Assembly (NCBI GenBank): GCA_023055355.1
Contig: JALJCS010000029.1
Span: 1,488,001-1,552,000, forward strand
From: Agelaius tricolor
Taxonomy: Eukaryota; Chordata; Aves; Passeriformes; Icteridae
Direction: 5' to 3'
DNA length: 64,000 bases
The notes under the pieces: generated by a model
What the model was told of the DNA's origin: nothing
Databases searched by the model: none
The model's input: only the letters and a program-made list of their open reading frames with translations
Part shown: positions 1 to 12,237 of the stretch, in pieces
Layout: each line of letters starts with the position of its first letter
Numbering within the stretch: the first letter of the stretch is position 1
Program-made: the position numbers and the translations under genes

Positions 1-118
1 TGGACAAGGCTTTTGGAGACCCTGCACACCCTGCCAAGATAAAGCTGTGCAAGTTGAGCCAGCATTATTTGTTCTTACAGACCTTACTTCATCATTTGAA
101 AAAATACATTTGCTGTAA

Positions 119-275
119 TTTCCCAGAGAGGTTCTGGACTGCACATCCCTGGAAGTGTTCAAATGGTTGGATGGGGCTCAGAGCAACCTGGGGTAGTGGA
201 AGATGTGGAATGAGATGGGATTTAAGTTCCCTTCCAGTCCAAACCACTCTGGGGTTTGATGATTTTATGATTTGG
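119..275 (+). mobile_element. CR1 LINE 3' fragment, plus strand
   Basis: It carries the CR1 3' pattern: ATCCCTGGAAGTGTTCAA, then GAGCAACCTGGGGTAGTGG, then TTCCCTTCCAGTCCAAACCA, ending in a degenerate GATTTTATGA tail. Severely 5' truncated, non-coding. Confidence 0.8.
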
Positions 276-606
276 TGGAGATGGTTGTGATAAAATTTTA
301 GCATTGTGAACTTCCAATTTTCAAAACTTTTATCTTGATGCTTACTTGGAGTTTCTTGGGAGTGAGGGTGGGCTGGGGTGTAGAAGAGGGCAGGAGAAAC
401 AATGACACAGTCCAAGGAGGAGATTTCTGTGACCATGGGCTGGCTTTGTACAGTTTCTGTATGTGTCATAAGTGAGTTTCTGGGGTGCAGAGCATGTCCA
501 GAGGTTGTCAGGTGTTTCTATCCAGTTGTTACTGCTGTGCTTTCATGGCTTGTGAGATGCAGTCCTGCCTCCACACTGAGACAAACCCCTCCTGCACCAG
601 ACTGGA
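255..606 (+). repeat. 352-bp duplicated segment, copy A
   Basis: This segment matches 2418-2769 in the same orientation without a gap. I count 12 differences in 352 bp (about 3.4%), and the last 170 bp are nearly identical. It begins in the TTTGATGATTTTATGAT tail of a CR1 3' end and stops abruptly after CACCAGACTGGA. The CR1 bodies before the two copies are much less alike. I do not recognise the unit as a named repeat family. Confidence 0.9.
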
Positions 607-2274
607 GGCGTTTGGTGCTGGGAGGGGAGAGTGTCCTCTTTTGGAGTGTCAGGAATGTTGGTGTTGCTTCCTCCAGCCTTCCTTCCTCTCCCAGCACCGA
701 GTCCTGCTTGTGGAAGGGGTCTGGTGAAGCTGTGCTCCCAGGAGAGCCAGGAGTGCACCTCTGATGGGAATTCAGCTTTATTCACATCCTGCACCTCCAC
801 ACGTGGTACAGCCAGGCTCCTGCTCCAAGGCTGTCCATCCCTGTTTGGTTTTCCCTTGTGTGCTTTGCTAGGTTGTGTTTCCTGCCTTTGCTCCAGGAGT
901 TCAGGTCTTGGTCCTGCTTCTCTGTATGTGAAAAATCCCAAATCTTACTCAGCACAGCACAGCTCAGCTCACACCAACACCTCTCCTCTCCTTGGATGAC
1001 AGGAGGCTGAGAAATCCCAGCATAAATGTATCTGCACTATGGGTAGAGAAGGTGCTTAGAAAATGTGACAGTGAGATAGGATCAATGACTCCCTTAAGCC
1101 AATTAAGCTGCTCATTGCCACAGCACTCTTCCCTCCATCAGAATTACTGTTGCTGGGGGTTCTGTGTTGTTTTTTCTCCTCCTCTGGCACTCCTGCTGGT
1201 ATCTCAGGTATAAAAGGCATTTTTTCCAGTGACTTTGATTCTTGTCAGCATGGAAAAAAAGTTAATACTGATTTAGTTGGGGAGAAAACAGAAGAAGTGA
1301 GTAAGAGACTAATAGCTTGGAATGACAGGGCTGTATCAATTTTCACTCCCTCAGAGGAATAATGTGCTTGTTCCCAGCAAATGGAAAAGTAGACTAGGAG
1401 TAAAACTGTCACTGGCCTCCCACAGAATATAATGGATTTTGGAGCTCAGAGAAAAAAAGACAGTCATAACTAACTCTGTGATTTTAATGCACTTTCCTTG
1501 AAAGTCAGCAGTTTTATGAAATGCCATATGCAGGAAGATAAAAACTATATACATCTTATAGAGCTGTATAAAAAATGATATTCACTGCTTTAATCTTATG
1601 TATTTGACTGTGGATGAATGCACTTCTCAATAAGCCTAAATGTGTTTTGGGTTTGAGTGGTTTATATCCTTACCTATGTGACCAGCACATAAACTGAACC
1701 TGTGAAAAAATGATGGACAAGCACTGTAGAAAACCTAATTCCTGGCGCTTTCACGTGGCTTTTCTGTGGAAGTGGTTCTTGAATGAGCCAAATAAATATA
1801 AATTATGGTCCCCTGATAGGCTGACAGGGAACGCTGTGTGTCTGTACTCATTGATTGGCAACAGCCAAGGGAGGAATCCTGCTTGGTCCAGGGAGAGACA
1901 GTGAAAGAAAGGATGCTTTGTTTTGTGGCAAGGCCACTTCTCTTTTAAATAAATTAATAAATCAGGCTGGTCCTTTAATTTAATTGCCTCTTTGTTTTAG
2001 CCCAAAGTCACTAGGTGTTGGTTCCTCTTCCAGAGCCATCTCCATTGTCTTGGTCCTGTAAATACTCACTCACTTGGGCTGGGCTTTACTCTCATGGAAA
2101 CCCGGGGCTGCAGGAGCAGGAGGATGATTGTGCTGCTGATCCCTGCCATCGTTTGTAGTGCAATGCCATCTAGTGTGCAGAGGGCTCTCAGGATTGCCCT
2201 GCTCTGGAAATTCAGCACAGCAGCGCTCTCCTACCTGCATCTAATTCCAGGCAGCTCCAGACAGATTCATTTCT

Positions 2275-2435
2275 GCCCAGAGAAGCTGTGGCTGCCCCAT
2301 CCCTGGAGGTGTTCAAGTGGACAATGCTTGGAGCAACCTGGGATAGTGGCATGGGCAGTCCCTGCCCGGGGAATGAGATGAGATTTCATGTCCTTTTTAG
2401 CCTAAACTATTCTGGAATTTGATGATTTTATGATA
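2275..2435 (+). mobile_element. CR1 LINE 3' fragment, plus strand
   Basis: CCCAGAGAAGCTGTGGCTGC is followed by ATCCCTGGAGGTGTTCAAG and a CR1 tail with TTTTATGA. It is only moderately similar to the CR1 piece before copy A, although the sequences following both are almost identical. Confidence 0.8.
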
Positions 2436-2769
2436 TGGTGGAGATGGTTGTGATAAAATTTTAGCATTGTGAACTTCCAGTTTTCAAAATTGTCATCTTG
2501 ATGCTTGCTTGGAGTTTCTTGGGAGTGAGGGTGGGCTGGGGTGTAGAAGAGGGCAGGAGAAACAGTGACACAGTCCAAGGAGGAGATTTCTGTGGTCATA
2601 GGCTGGCTTTGTACAGTTTCTGTATGTGTCATAAGTGAGTTTCTGGGGTGCAGAGCACGTCCAGAGGTTGTCAGGTGTTTCTATCCAGTTGTTACTGCTG
2701 TGCTTTCATGGCTTGTGAGATGCAGTCCTGCCTCCACACTGAGACAAACCCCTCCTGCACCAGAGTGGA
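2418..2769 (+). repeat. 352-bp duplicated segment, copy B
   Basis: This is the second copy of the segment at 255-606, 2,163 bp downstream in direct orientation. It too starts at the tail of a CR1 3' end. After CACCAGAGTGGA the two sequences lose all similarity. Equal length without indels suggests a fairly recent duplication or gene conversion. Confidence 0.9.
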
Positions 2770-4398
2770 ATTGTTTGAACATGGCTGGGCTGTTCCTTGG
2801 GGCCTGTTTTTTGATAGTTTGGGTGCAGGAGAAGCATTTCTTCATTGTCTGTCTTCATTGGTACTTTGATCTCTTAAATTCTGCACATGAAAGAAGACAG
2901 TTTTCTTGCCAGGAGGACAGAAGATTCCCCCCCTCTCCTGTGCTGAGGAATGTGCAGTGTGAGGGGTTTGATTTCCTTTTCCAGCACTGTTTTGGTGTCC
3001 TTGTGTGGTATCCAAGATGTTGGATTCTGGATGCTGCCAGGAGGGGGGCTGGGTCTCCCCAGGTTTTTACTAGGCCTGCCAGAGAGGAATCATTTCTGAA
3101 TAATCTCCTTTTGCTTTCAATTAATTGTGAAAGCAGGCTTTAATAGGGTGTGAAATGGAAATAGAGAGAGGTTACACCAGCTGCCTTTATTTACATGTGT
3201 TAATCAACACAGACCCAAACAACAACAAATTAAACTCGAGCCATTCAGAGGGTTTGAAACACTCCAGATTTGGCTGAGGACTTTGAAAAACGTGTACTTT
3301 GTGGAGAGCTGGAAGATCATGGGCACTTTTGTTCTTTTTAAAATTAGCAGCCATGGGAGACCCGAAGCAGAGCCCTGCAGTTGCTGTGGCCCATGGTCAG
3401 CTGAGCTGGCTTTGCTCTGAGCAGTGACAGGGTCACTGGAGGGTGGAGGGTCTTTGCTGTGCCTTTGGGGACTTGGCTGTGGTGGCAGGGCTGGCACAGG
3501 AGGGTGGCCACCTGTGCCAGGAGTATCCAAGGGCCTTTCTCCAACTCTGGCATTGCAGCACAGGCTCCAGCAGCCAGTGACTGAAGGTGGTTTCCTGTTG
3601 GACACGTGGCTGTGCTGGTGCTGCAGGGGTGCAGCTGCAGTTTGATGGGAATGTCTGTGGGAAGCAGAGCTTGGTTTGCAGCCAGAAGGAATTTTGGTTA
3701 CCTGTGTTCAGCTCTGAGGGGACAGCGAGTGCCTGGTGCTGGTGGTGCTGAAGGTGCTGTAGGGCTTTGGCTCTGGCAGGATGCTCAGAGGTACTCCTGG
3801 AGGATACCCCCTGCTCCAGCAGAGCCACTGGGCTTGGCTTCTGGGAAACTTGTGGATTTGATTTCTCTGGGAAAGAGTCAAGGCAAATTCAAGGAAAATT
3901 TTGCTTTGTTCCTCTAGAGAACTTCACAATGGAGACATGAACCTGCTGGGGTGTACAGCATGTTGTGTGCACTCCCAGACTGCCCCAGCTCATCCCCAAG
4001 TCCATAGACACCCACAGTACCAAGGAGATCAAAGAGAAATATTTCAGAGTTGGGAATTAAACCAGGCTTCTGATCTGCCTGTGCCAGTGAGAGCTGGATG
4101 TTGTTTGTGAGGATGAGAGTGATGATTTCATTTAATGAATTCAATTTAGAGAATGGTCCATATCATGGCTGGTCAAAATGTGATTTGTCAGCAGAGGGAA
4201 TGAGAATATTTTGCTTTTTTTCTGGTGTGTTTTTTTCCTACTTAGAAGGAAATCAGCTCTCTAGTAGGAATTATGTGATCAAGTACCAGAACTTGTTTAT
4301 CAGAAGGAGCAAAATTTATGATGAGGCTGGTCTTACACTGATAAAATCCTTTTCTGCTCCATGTATTTATAAGCCGTAAATTCTGATTCTTCACTCAA

Positions 4399-4450
4399 AG
4401 GTTGGACTTGATGTCCTAGAGGTCTTTTCTAACCTTAATAATTCTATGAT
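4399..4450 (+). mobile_element. CR1 3' terminus, plus strand
   Basis: A 50-bp remnant, GGTTGGACTTGATGTCCTAG, then GGTCTTTTCTAACCTTAATA and ATTCTATGATA: the final bases of a CR1 element. An AT-only run (4446-4475) follows directly. Confidence 0.75.
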
Positions 4451-6023
4451 AATTATTATTAATTAATAATAATGAATGTGTGTTAGGGACCACATTCAGA
4501 CATCTTTCTTGCCTCTTACAGGTCATTTAAGGATGCTTTTGACCTCAGCAAATATGTTTCCATCCTCAGAACAGATTTTCTTCATTGTCACTTTCTGTAA
4601 TCCCTTTGTCCATGACAGGCCAGGCTGCACATAGTGATGTGTAGTGGCACCAACTCTGTGTCAGGAATTGCTTTCTAGTTGTATCAGAAACAACCAGGTG
4701 CAGGAGGGGATTGGGAATCAGATGGGCTGAGGGACCCTGAGGGGAGAGCAGCACATGGAAGGCTCATTCTTGCTGATTATACCCTGTTTGCACTAAATAA
4801 GGCTGCTCCAGGGGTGGCCCAGGCTGTGTAATTTATAGGCACTGATTTCCTTCATAAACATTCCCTAAATGTTTATTTCTTTGTGCTGCAGCACCCCATA
4901 GTCTCATTTATTTGGGGATATGAGAAGACATCTCATAAATTTTCCCAGCTTGTCATACCTGAAAATACTGCAACCCGTGACACCTTTTGATAAGTTTTCC
5001 AGTGTAACAATTAAAGGCCTTTTTGACAGTTTATTGCACAGGAAATTTCCAAGGTATGGGAGAAATAGGACATTGGGTAGGAAAGAAATAGAGTTTCTTT
5101 TTAACAATGGTAATTTTCAGTTCTTTAAACAGCTTGCATTGAGCATTAAAAATTCTCAAGGGTATTTTCAGAGCTGAAAGAACAAAGAGAAACTTTGAAG
5201 AGGGGGAAATCGCTATCAGCTGATGAAAAAGGCTTGAAAAGTTTATGTTCCTATCGTAAAAATCCATTTTACTACCCTAAACATCGATGTTCCTGCACTA
5301 AAAGTGTATGTTCCTGTACATGCTGTGCTACACTTGTCATTTGTGAGGAGGAAAAGCTGATTAAGTGTCTTCACAGCCACATGAAGATGCTTTTCAGTCC
5401 TCAAAGGTATTTGTGTTATACTGTCATGTAGGGTATGGATAAGGGACACGTAAAATAGACTGAAATTTATTGTCAGTGTAGGCAACAAATGGGGAAAATT
5501 GGGAGAATTGCCCATGGACAGGAGAGAGGTATCAGGGCTGGAATGGGCAGTACTCTCTGTCTCTTCCCTGTGTTATTAGAGAAATAAATCTGAAAAGTGG
5601 GGAAAAGTCTTGGCAAATCTGTTCTCAGCAGATTAAAAATGTGAACTTATGGGGAGTTCCTGCTGTGTGATGTTACTGACCCACACCGCTCTACTGACCC
5701 TGCTGGGTGCTGAGGTGATCATTCCCTGCCATTTTTGGGCAGCCCAGCCCATCTCTGACACTGGCAGTCTGAAGCAGAGTGGCCTTCAAACAGAGCATCA
5801 TTTGCAGTAAAATAATAACTGAAACACAGGACTGACTTCTGGCATATTCAGAGTAAAAGTTCATTGTGGCTTGAGGAAGATGAAGGCTCTGACAGGGACC
5901 TGCAGTTTCTGAGAACTGACTTGGACTGCAAAAATTGCATGTGAATTTGACAAGAGACCTCTGTGACCAAAAGTAATAAAAGCATGAGGTTGTGCTGGAG
6001 AAGTGTTGGATCTTAATATTTCT

Positions 6024-6078
6024 ATATTACCATAATTATGGTAATATTTATTACCATAAATATTACCATATTACCATA
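6024..6078. repeat. 24-bp perfect palindrome plus ATTACCATA repeats
   Basis: Positions 6024-6047 are a perfect palindrome around CATAATTATG, with arms TATTAC/GTAATA extended by one base pair on each side. Further TATTACCATA copies run to 6078. It resembles a small AT-rich cruciform and no element ends were found. Confidence 0.85.
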
Positions 6079-6633
6079 GAGAAGAGGGAGCTAATGGTAT
6101 TCTCTCCCTTTGGTGGTGAAATCATCACCAGGCAGGGGTGGGCTGGCCAGGATGGAAGCACTTCCATGGCTAGTGTTTCCCAAAATGCCTTTCTACAGAG
6201 AAGGGACTAAACTTGGATATTCTGGACTGGAAGAAGTGGTGTGGACTTGTAGTAGTGGTGTGGTGTTCATGAGAATAATCACTCTCTTAAATTACCACTC
6301 AAATTTAAAAATTGAAACCCTCACTGAACCCAAGTTTTTGGGTCTGTGGGGAAGAGGATGATGTCCCTGTCAGTGTTGATCGGGTCTCAGGTGCTGAAGG
6401 CTAAAATCCAGCCAGTGAATAATGACCTGCAATATTGGATGTTGCAGATGAGTCTCATTTACTCTCACACCGGACCTCTCGGACACGCAGACGTGTTCCC
6501 TGTTCACTGGCCAGGGAAGGCTCTGACAGCAAACTTTTCCTCACCAAATGCTTGTGTTGTGTGGGGCCTGTGCAGCGAGCGGAGCCCCGCCGTGCCCGGC
6601 TCCGGGCGCACCGGGAAAGCGGCGCTGGGAGGC

Positions 6634-6810
6634 ATCGGCTCGGCTCGGCTCGGCCCGGCTCGGCTATGCTCGGCTCGGCTCGGCTCGGCTCTGCCCGGCT
6701 CTGCTCGGCTATACTCGGCTCGGCTCGGCTCGGCCCGGCCCGGCTCGACTCTGCCCGGCTCGGCTCTGCCCGGCTCGGCTCGGCTCGGCTCGGTTAGGCT
6801 CGGCCCGGGC
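6634..6810. repeat. CGGCT pentanucleotide array (about 175 bp)
   Basis: Imperfect tandem copies of CGGCT, with variants such as CTGCC, CTATG and CCGGC, run inside the CpG island. The other strand reads AGCCG repeats. It gives long stop-free frames on both strands, which are artefacts of the repeat. CpG in every unit suggests germline hypomethylation or recent expansion. Confidence 0.9.
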
Positions 6811-7029
6811 TGTGCTGGCTCCCGGACATGTGCTGGCACTGCTGTCACTGCTCTCTCTCGGCCGTGCAGCCGCTCGTGTGCCGCTGTGAGCCCGATCCCC
6901 GCACGCATTCCCTGCCTCCCTGTTTCTCTTGGCTCCCGCTGAACTGCACGGCTCGTCCCGCGGGACCTTCCCAGTGTGAGAGCGAGCGGCAGCGGCTGGA
7001 GCAGCCCGGGTTTCTCTGCGGTGCCAGCC

Positions 7030-7274
7030 GAGCATGAGATGGGCAGCGTGGCGGGGGCAGAGCCCCGGGGCCGGCCCTAGGAGCGCTCGGCCGGCAGAGG
7101 CCCCGCGGGCACGGCCCGCCATCCCCCGGCCCGCGGCGCCGCACGCCGGAGCTGCTGCGCTGGATCCGGGCGAGCATTTCTCAATCGGCTGCTGGGAGGC
7201 TACGGAGAGACCTGGAGCTGTTAGACCTTGGCTAGGGAGCCCATCCATGGGAAGAACGGGGCGTTGTAGCAGGG
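7030..7274 (+). other. Possible alternative first exon ending at a strong donor
   Basis: The GC-rich half of the CpG island runs into AGGG|GTAAGT at 7274/7275, a near-perfect 5' splice site, after which base composition returns to that of intron. The 5' boundary is unknown. ATG codons at 7034 and 7247 share a frame open to the donor, but that frame leaves one extra base (phase 1), while the exon at 20336 needs phase 0. A direct splice between them would therefore not make the PX protein from these ATGs. The segment is more likely 5' untranslated, or joined through another exon that I did not find. Confidence 0.3.
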
Positions 7275-8896
7275 GTAAGTAGGGCACAGGCTCAGAGAAC
7301 CTCTGGGCTTGCTCTGAGATCCTTTTTGTTTGCTACAGTCATCAGGATAAAATAAAAGCGGCTGGAAGGGCGCCTGCAGCGTGGCACCAAGTGCTGCTGT
7401 GGCAATAAAGAGCGATTCAGATTCCAGTTTAACAAGGGTTCTTTGCAGAATCTTCAGAGGTAGTTCAGAAGGGGGGGAGGTGGTTGTACTTTTGTGCAGA
7501 CTCTCTTCCATGACAGATTTTAAAGCTCAGGATAATACAAACTGCGGTTCTCCTCCCAGAGATTAACCTGTGGCCTTTGGGAAGATCTTTTTGCAGTGAG
7601 GAAGTCAGTCTGAAAGCCATATTAATGAGGTAGAGGGAATTAGCTGGGAGTGGGGTGGGGAACATCCCAGCAGAGCTTTCCTGCCTCAGGAGAAGGGAAT
7701 GGCTTTTGAGAGAAATGTTTTTAAACCTCTAGTGCATCTCCTACTAAGCAGAGAAATCAGAGGCCAGCACATTTTCTGGTGCTAAATGTGTTCCAAAGTA
7801 GTGCTAATAATTCCTAGGACATACCCTTTATTATGAGGGTAGGGGTAGCAAAGGAGATTTTAGCATTTGTTTCCTCTTATTTGTTCTTTCATGCACCTCT
7901 AAAAAGAATCTTTTGAATATAAGGGAGTATCTGTTGTCAAAGTGAGTGTATATTGACTCTGAACTTTTACCTGGATAATCTTGTAGATCATTATTCCGAG
8001 TTTCTGAGGCAGATCTGTGGGTATGTGAAACAGACTTGGATAAATCTTTCATCAGGTGAAGGGACAGGTAATGCTCACTTGGATGTTGAGCTGACAGGAG
8101 CCACAGAGCAATCTGCCGTTGACAGAGAAGTTTTAGGAGATGACATGTATTTCTTCAGTCATAGCCGGTAAATTATTAACCAGACAAAAGCAGCATCTGG
8201 ACTTTCTAGGAATGACTCTTTCCGTGTGCCACCTCTGGAGTCTGTGCCCTGGGAGCTCGGTGCAACTCCAGGCTCTGTCAGAGCACAAGGGGGTGCTCAG
8301 CATCTCCAGCGCTCTGCTAAACCCTTGTGAGAATTGCCCTGCTCCCTGCCCTGCCAGGGTAGGGCTCTGTAGCTGTCAGGATACATCCCAAATCTCCCTT
8401 TTTGCTGGCTCAGCTCCTTGGCTTTTTTTTAAGGAGAGTTGGACCTAAACCACTTCCTATTTCCTGCCTATCTTTGCTCCTTGCTTTTCCTAACGGCCCT
8501 GAGCCTTTCATGCCTAGCACCCAGATTTGCATATGTGAAGAGAGGGAATCTTCTCAGACTTTAACCCCTCCATAAATTGGTCAGGCTGACACCTTTTAAT
8601 CGGTTGGTGGTGCTACTGATACAGCACCCGTGTCACTCAGAGCTCTGAGCTTAATGTTTGCCATGAGTTAAAGAAACTGAGGGGGTTTTGTATTTTATTT
8701 CTCTGTGTGTGTTTGGCTGAGCAGACTGAGCAGAGTAACCAGGATTATTTGGACTGGAAGCTTTCAAATTCCTGCACAGTGTGCATGGCACTGCTTTTCA
8801 CACACAACATTCGGCCACTCCGAGATTTAAATTAATTATTTGGGATCTGTTGGCTTGTGGCTTTTTCCTTACAGCACACATCTGTGAATAATCAGG

Positions 8897-8983
8897 CTTC
8901 CCTTCCCTTCCCTTCCCTTCCCTTCCCTTCCCTTCCCTTCCCTTCCCTTCCCTTCCCTTCCCTTCCCTTCCCTTCCCTTCCCT
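8897..8983. repeat. CCCTT pentanucleotide microsatellite (about 17 units)
   Basis: A perfect run of CCCTT units over about 87 bp. The same unit makes the much longer array at 22049. Confidence 0.97.
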
Positions 8984-11559
8984 GTTAGGATTTCATGGGG
9001 AACAGCTGGGTGTGCTCTGCAGGTACCTCCGGGTACTTCCTTCCAGGTACTGTGCAGCTCAATGAGGGCCAAGTCTCAGAAGTTTGAAACAAAACAAGAA
9101 GTTCAAAGTCCTCTGCCTGGTCCTGAAATGCTCCAAAAGTTGCTTTTTGTAAAGTCACTCAAATATGTCTTCAAACTCTTTTTACATCAGACTTCTCTGC
9201 TTGGGATCTGGTTTATGGTACCTGGAGGTGTCAGTGCCAGGAATTGCTGTTGTTTGTCATTAGGTTTTGCCAGCAGTGCAGTGTTAACAGGAGCCTGTGC
9301 CCACAGCCATTTAATCCAGCCTTGCAATTGCTTTTATTGAGGAAATGTTTCATTTATGCTGTATTTTCTTATGGAAATTGAATTTGGAAGGGATAAGTTG
9401 TGCACCCCAAGATTGTTTTCATTTCCTTGTGGCTGTACCACAGTTATTTCCTTTCCTTGGGAAAAACAAAGCTCCAGGGGATGCAGAGCTCGAGGTGAGG
9501 TTGGCCAGGGATGGAGCTCTGGGACAGAGCAGGACATCACACATGCTCCTGGCGTGGGCTGTTTTCCCAAAACAACAACATAACAATTCCATCAAGAGCT
9601 TGCCATAATGGAGGCTCTGTGTGTGCTGAGCCAGATGCATCTGGGCTGGGCTGACCCTGCCAGCTCTCCTTGAAGGAGCTGTGTTTTGGATTCCCACCAG
9701 AGGTGTGCTGGCAGAGCTCTGTGCTTTGTGTTTGATCCCGTGGATGTCTCTTAGAGGTCAGAAGTCATAGATGGGAGTCAGTAACAGATTCTGCTCATTT
9801 ATTTTCTAGTTCTCTGTCCCTGGAGCACGTGTCCATGCAGGGGAGCACAGGGAGGTCACTCCTGTGCGCCGTGGTGTTGGGAATGGCCTGATCACCCCCT
9901 TGGGACAAGCTTGCAGGAGGGATTGCCTGAACCAGCCCACGCTCCCAGCCAGGCTGGGGCTCTGACTCCCCAGCTGTGGCACAGTTACTGAGCACAGGGA
10001 CTTTCCAAGCTCCTCCTGTTTGTAACTTCCTACCCCTTGTAAGTCTGGTGGGAGAACAGCTTCCTGTGCCTGTGGCTGCTGGTTTGAGAGCCTCTGCTTA
10101 GTGCTGTGTTTCATGTTGTCTCCTGAAACCCCAGAGGAAGTTTTTGGAAGTTGTGTGCCCCCAAGGGAGAAGGATGTGAGGTTATCATGGAAGCAAAAAA
10201 ACCTGCAGGAAAGAAATCCATGAAGCAAATCTGGCAGTACCACTGTGTTTCTCCCATGTCTTCTCAAATGTCATTCCAAGTGACATAGATTCTGTGTCAT
10301 AAAAAAAAAAAATAAAATCCAGGCTTCACCCAGCTAGGGTGAGAAGCAGTTCTGAGCCCAGTGGCTTCAGTCTGTAAAGTTCAGCACTGTTTATCTGAAA
10401 ACCAGATTTCCATTGCCTAGAATGCAAGGAGTGTGGAAGTTTCTCAACACTGAGAGCTTTAGAGACAAAAGACAAACCCAGGAAATTCCAAGCAGAAACC
10501 CCACAGGTGGCAGTGGAGCCCATGGAGCAATCCAGGATGTTCTGTGCTCTGTGCCAATCCCCGGTGCCCGAGGCCCTGCTCTGCCTGCAGCCGCACGCAG
10601 GGGTGTTCCTGCTTTGTTTTTAATAACCTCAGATATTTTAATTCCATGAAAACATTCTGTTTGCAGACACTCAGAAGTTGTTTTTGCCTAATGGGGTCTC
10701 CAGTGGCTGCATCTAAGAAGTTTTTATAAATATTTTATCGCTTATGAAGATTGACCTTCTTACACATTTAGAGGAGATAAAAGGGTGAGACCACTTGAGA
10801 AAACATTTGCATCTTAATACGGGAAAATCTGAGGGAAGTGTCTCTGATAGAACTCTGAGATTTTGTGTCTCAACAAGCTTAGGCATCAAATAGACTTGGC
10901 TTAGGAGTTAAACAGACTCCTGCAGTTATACAACAGTGGCCTGTGTTGGCAGCTCCATCTGGCTTCGGGGATTGAAAGGGGGATCTTTCCAGTTTGTGCA
11001 TTTCTGACTGCACCTAGCTCAAGGTTACTCCTGATTTCATCTCCAGAGAGGCACCAGCTGGATCCCCTGTGAGTTGTGTCTCAGAGCAGCTCTCCAGCAG
11101 CAGCATGGGGAGGGGAGGACCCTCCTGTCCAGAACAGCATGTGAGATTGGAAAGGGTAGAATTCACAAGGAATTGCCTTTCCTTCCCTCTTGCTATGTGC
11201 AAGAGAAGTGTGGCACTGGGCAAGTGTTTTGCCTGGTTTCATATTTATTCTAGATTTCTCTCTTAGCTGATTAATATCCCTTAACGTGCCTTATCTTTTA
11301 CCCTGTGGCTGATGGACCAGAGTGGACCTGTCCTGCCCCAGTCCCTGGAAATCTGAAAACCCAGCAGGTCAGATCTCAGATGCTGTGGTTGCAGTGGAGT
11401 TTTTGCTGCCATCTCGAAGTGATGCCATTTCCCATACCTCTGGGAAGAGCTCAGGGAATGTGTATTTAAAAAGTTGCAGCAGTATGTCCCACACCAGGAG
11501 CTCTATTTTTCCATGGGAGCCCAGCAGGCTCTTCTCAGTGTCCATACATTCCATCTGTG

Positions 11560-11712
11560 GATGCCACATCCCTGGAAGTGTCCAAGGCCAGGCTGGATAG
11601 AGCTCTGAGCAAGCTGGGACAGTGGAAGGTGTCCCTGCCCATGGCAGGGGTGGAATGAGATGGGCTTTACAGTCCCTTCCAACCCACAGCTTTCTGGGGT
11701 TCTATGATTTTG
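11560..11712 (+). mobile_element. CR1 LINE 3' fragment, plus strand
   Basis: CACATCCCTGGAAGTGTCCA leads into GTGTCCCTGCCCATGGCAGG and CCCTTCCAACCCACAGC, ending in TTCTATGATTTT. Typical 3' end of about 150 bp. Confidence 0.85.
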
Positions 11713-12237
11713 AAGTTATTCTCTGCAGGAGTTTTGATTTTGAAGGACTTCAAGAAGTGTCCCAGCTGTTCTCAGCTCTCTCAGAAGCACCAAGATGTGT
11801 AGCACTTGTGCATGACCTCACTGGATGCTTATATTAAAACCACAATAACCAAATACCCCAAAGGAGATGTGTTCTTGTTCTTGTAAGGCACAAATGGAGC
11901 CATTGCTGCATTCAGTACTTGTAAAGCACCCTGAGGGTCCTGCTGGAGCTGGGACTTGCCCTTTTCTCTAGCTGTTCGTACTTATAAACCATGCTAGGAT
12001 TTATTAGTCTTGAAGGTGAAGCTCAGATGAAGGGATGCTGACTGCTGAATAATCATCCTGCCATAGGAAGAAATTGTCTTGTGTGATTTGCAAGCTTAAA
12101 ATAGTTCTGGAAGTAACTACAGGCAAAACACACATCCCACAAGCTCTTAAATTGACTCAGTGTGAGTTCTTGCATAAAACCCAACCTCTGAGTACACCTT
12201 TGATTGGATGGGAATTGTGTGTGCTGGGAAAGGGGTT

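Larger units (their letters stand above)
6465..7275. promoter_or_regulatory. CpG island, possible alternative promoter
   Basis: This is the only clearly CpG-dense and GC-rich stretch of the window; surrounding intron is CpG-poor. It contains GC-box-like motifs such as CCCCGCC and GGCCCGCC and no TATA box near the likely start. Its left half is largely a CGGCT pentanucleotide array; the right half (about 6880-7270) is non-repetitive. Because it lies inside the gene, upstream of the first visible PX exon, it could drive an internal ARHGAP32 transcript or an antisense RNA. Part of the CpG count comes from the simple repeat, so promoter function is inference. Confidence 0.5.

Noticed and set aside
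6346..6942. 198-codon frame through the CpG island
   Set aside because: Most of it is the CGGCT array giving Leu-Gly-Ser-Ala-Arg repeats, and antisense frames are equally open.
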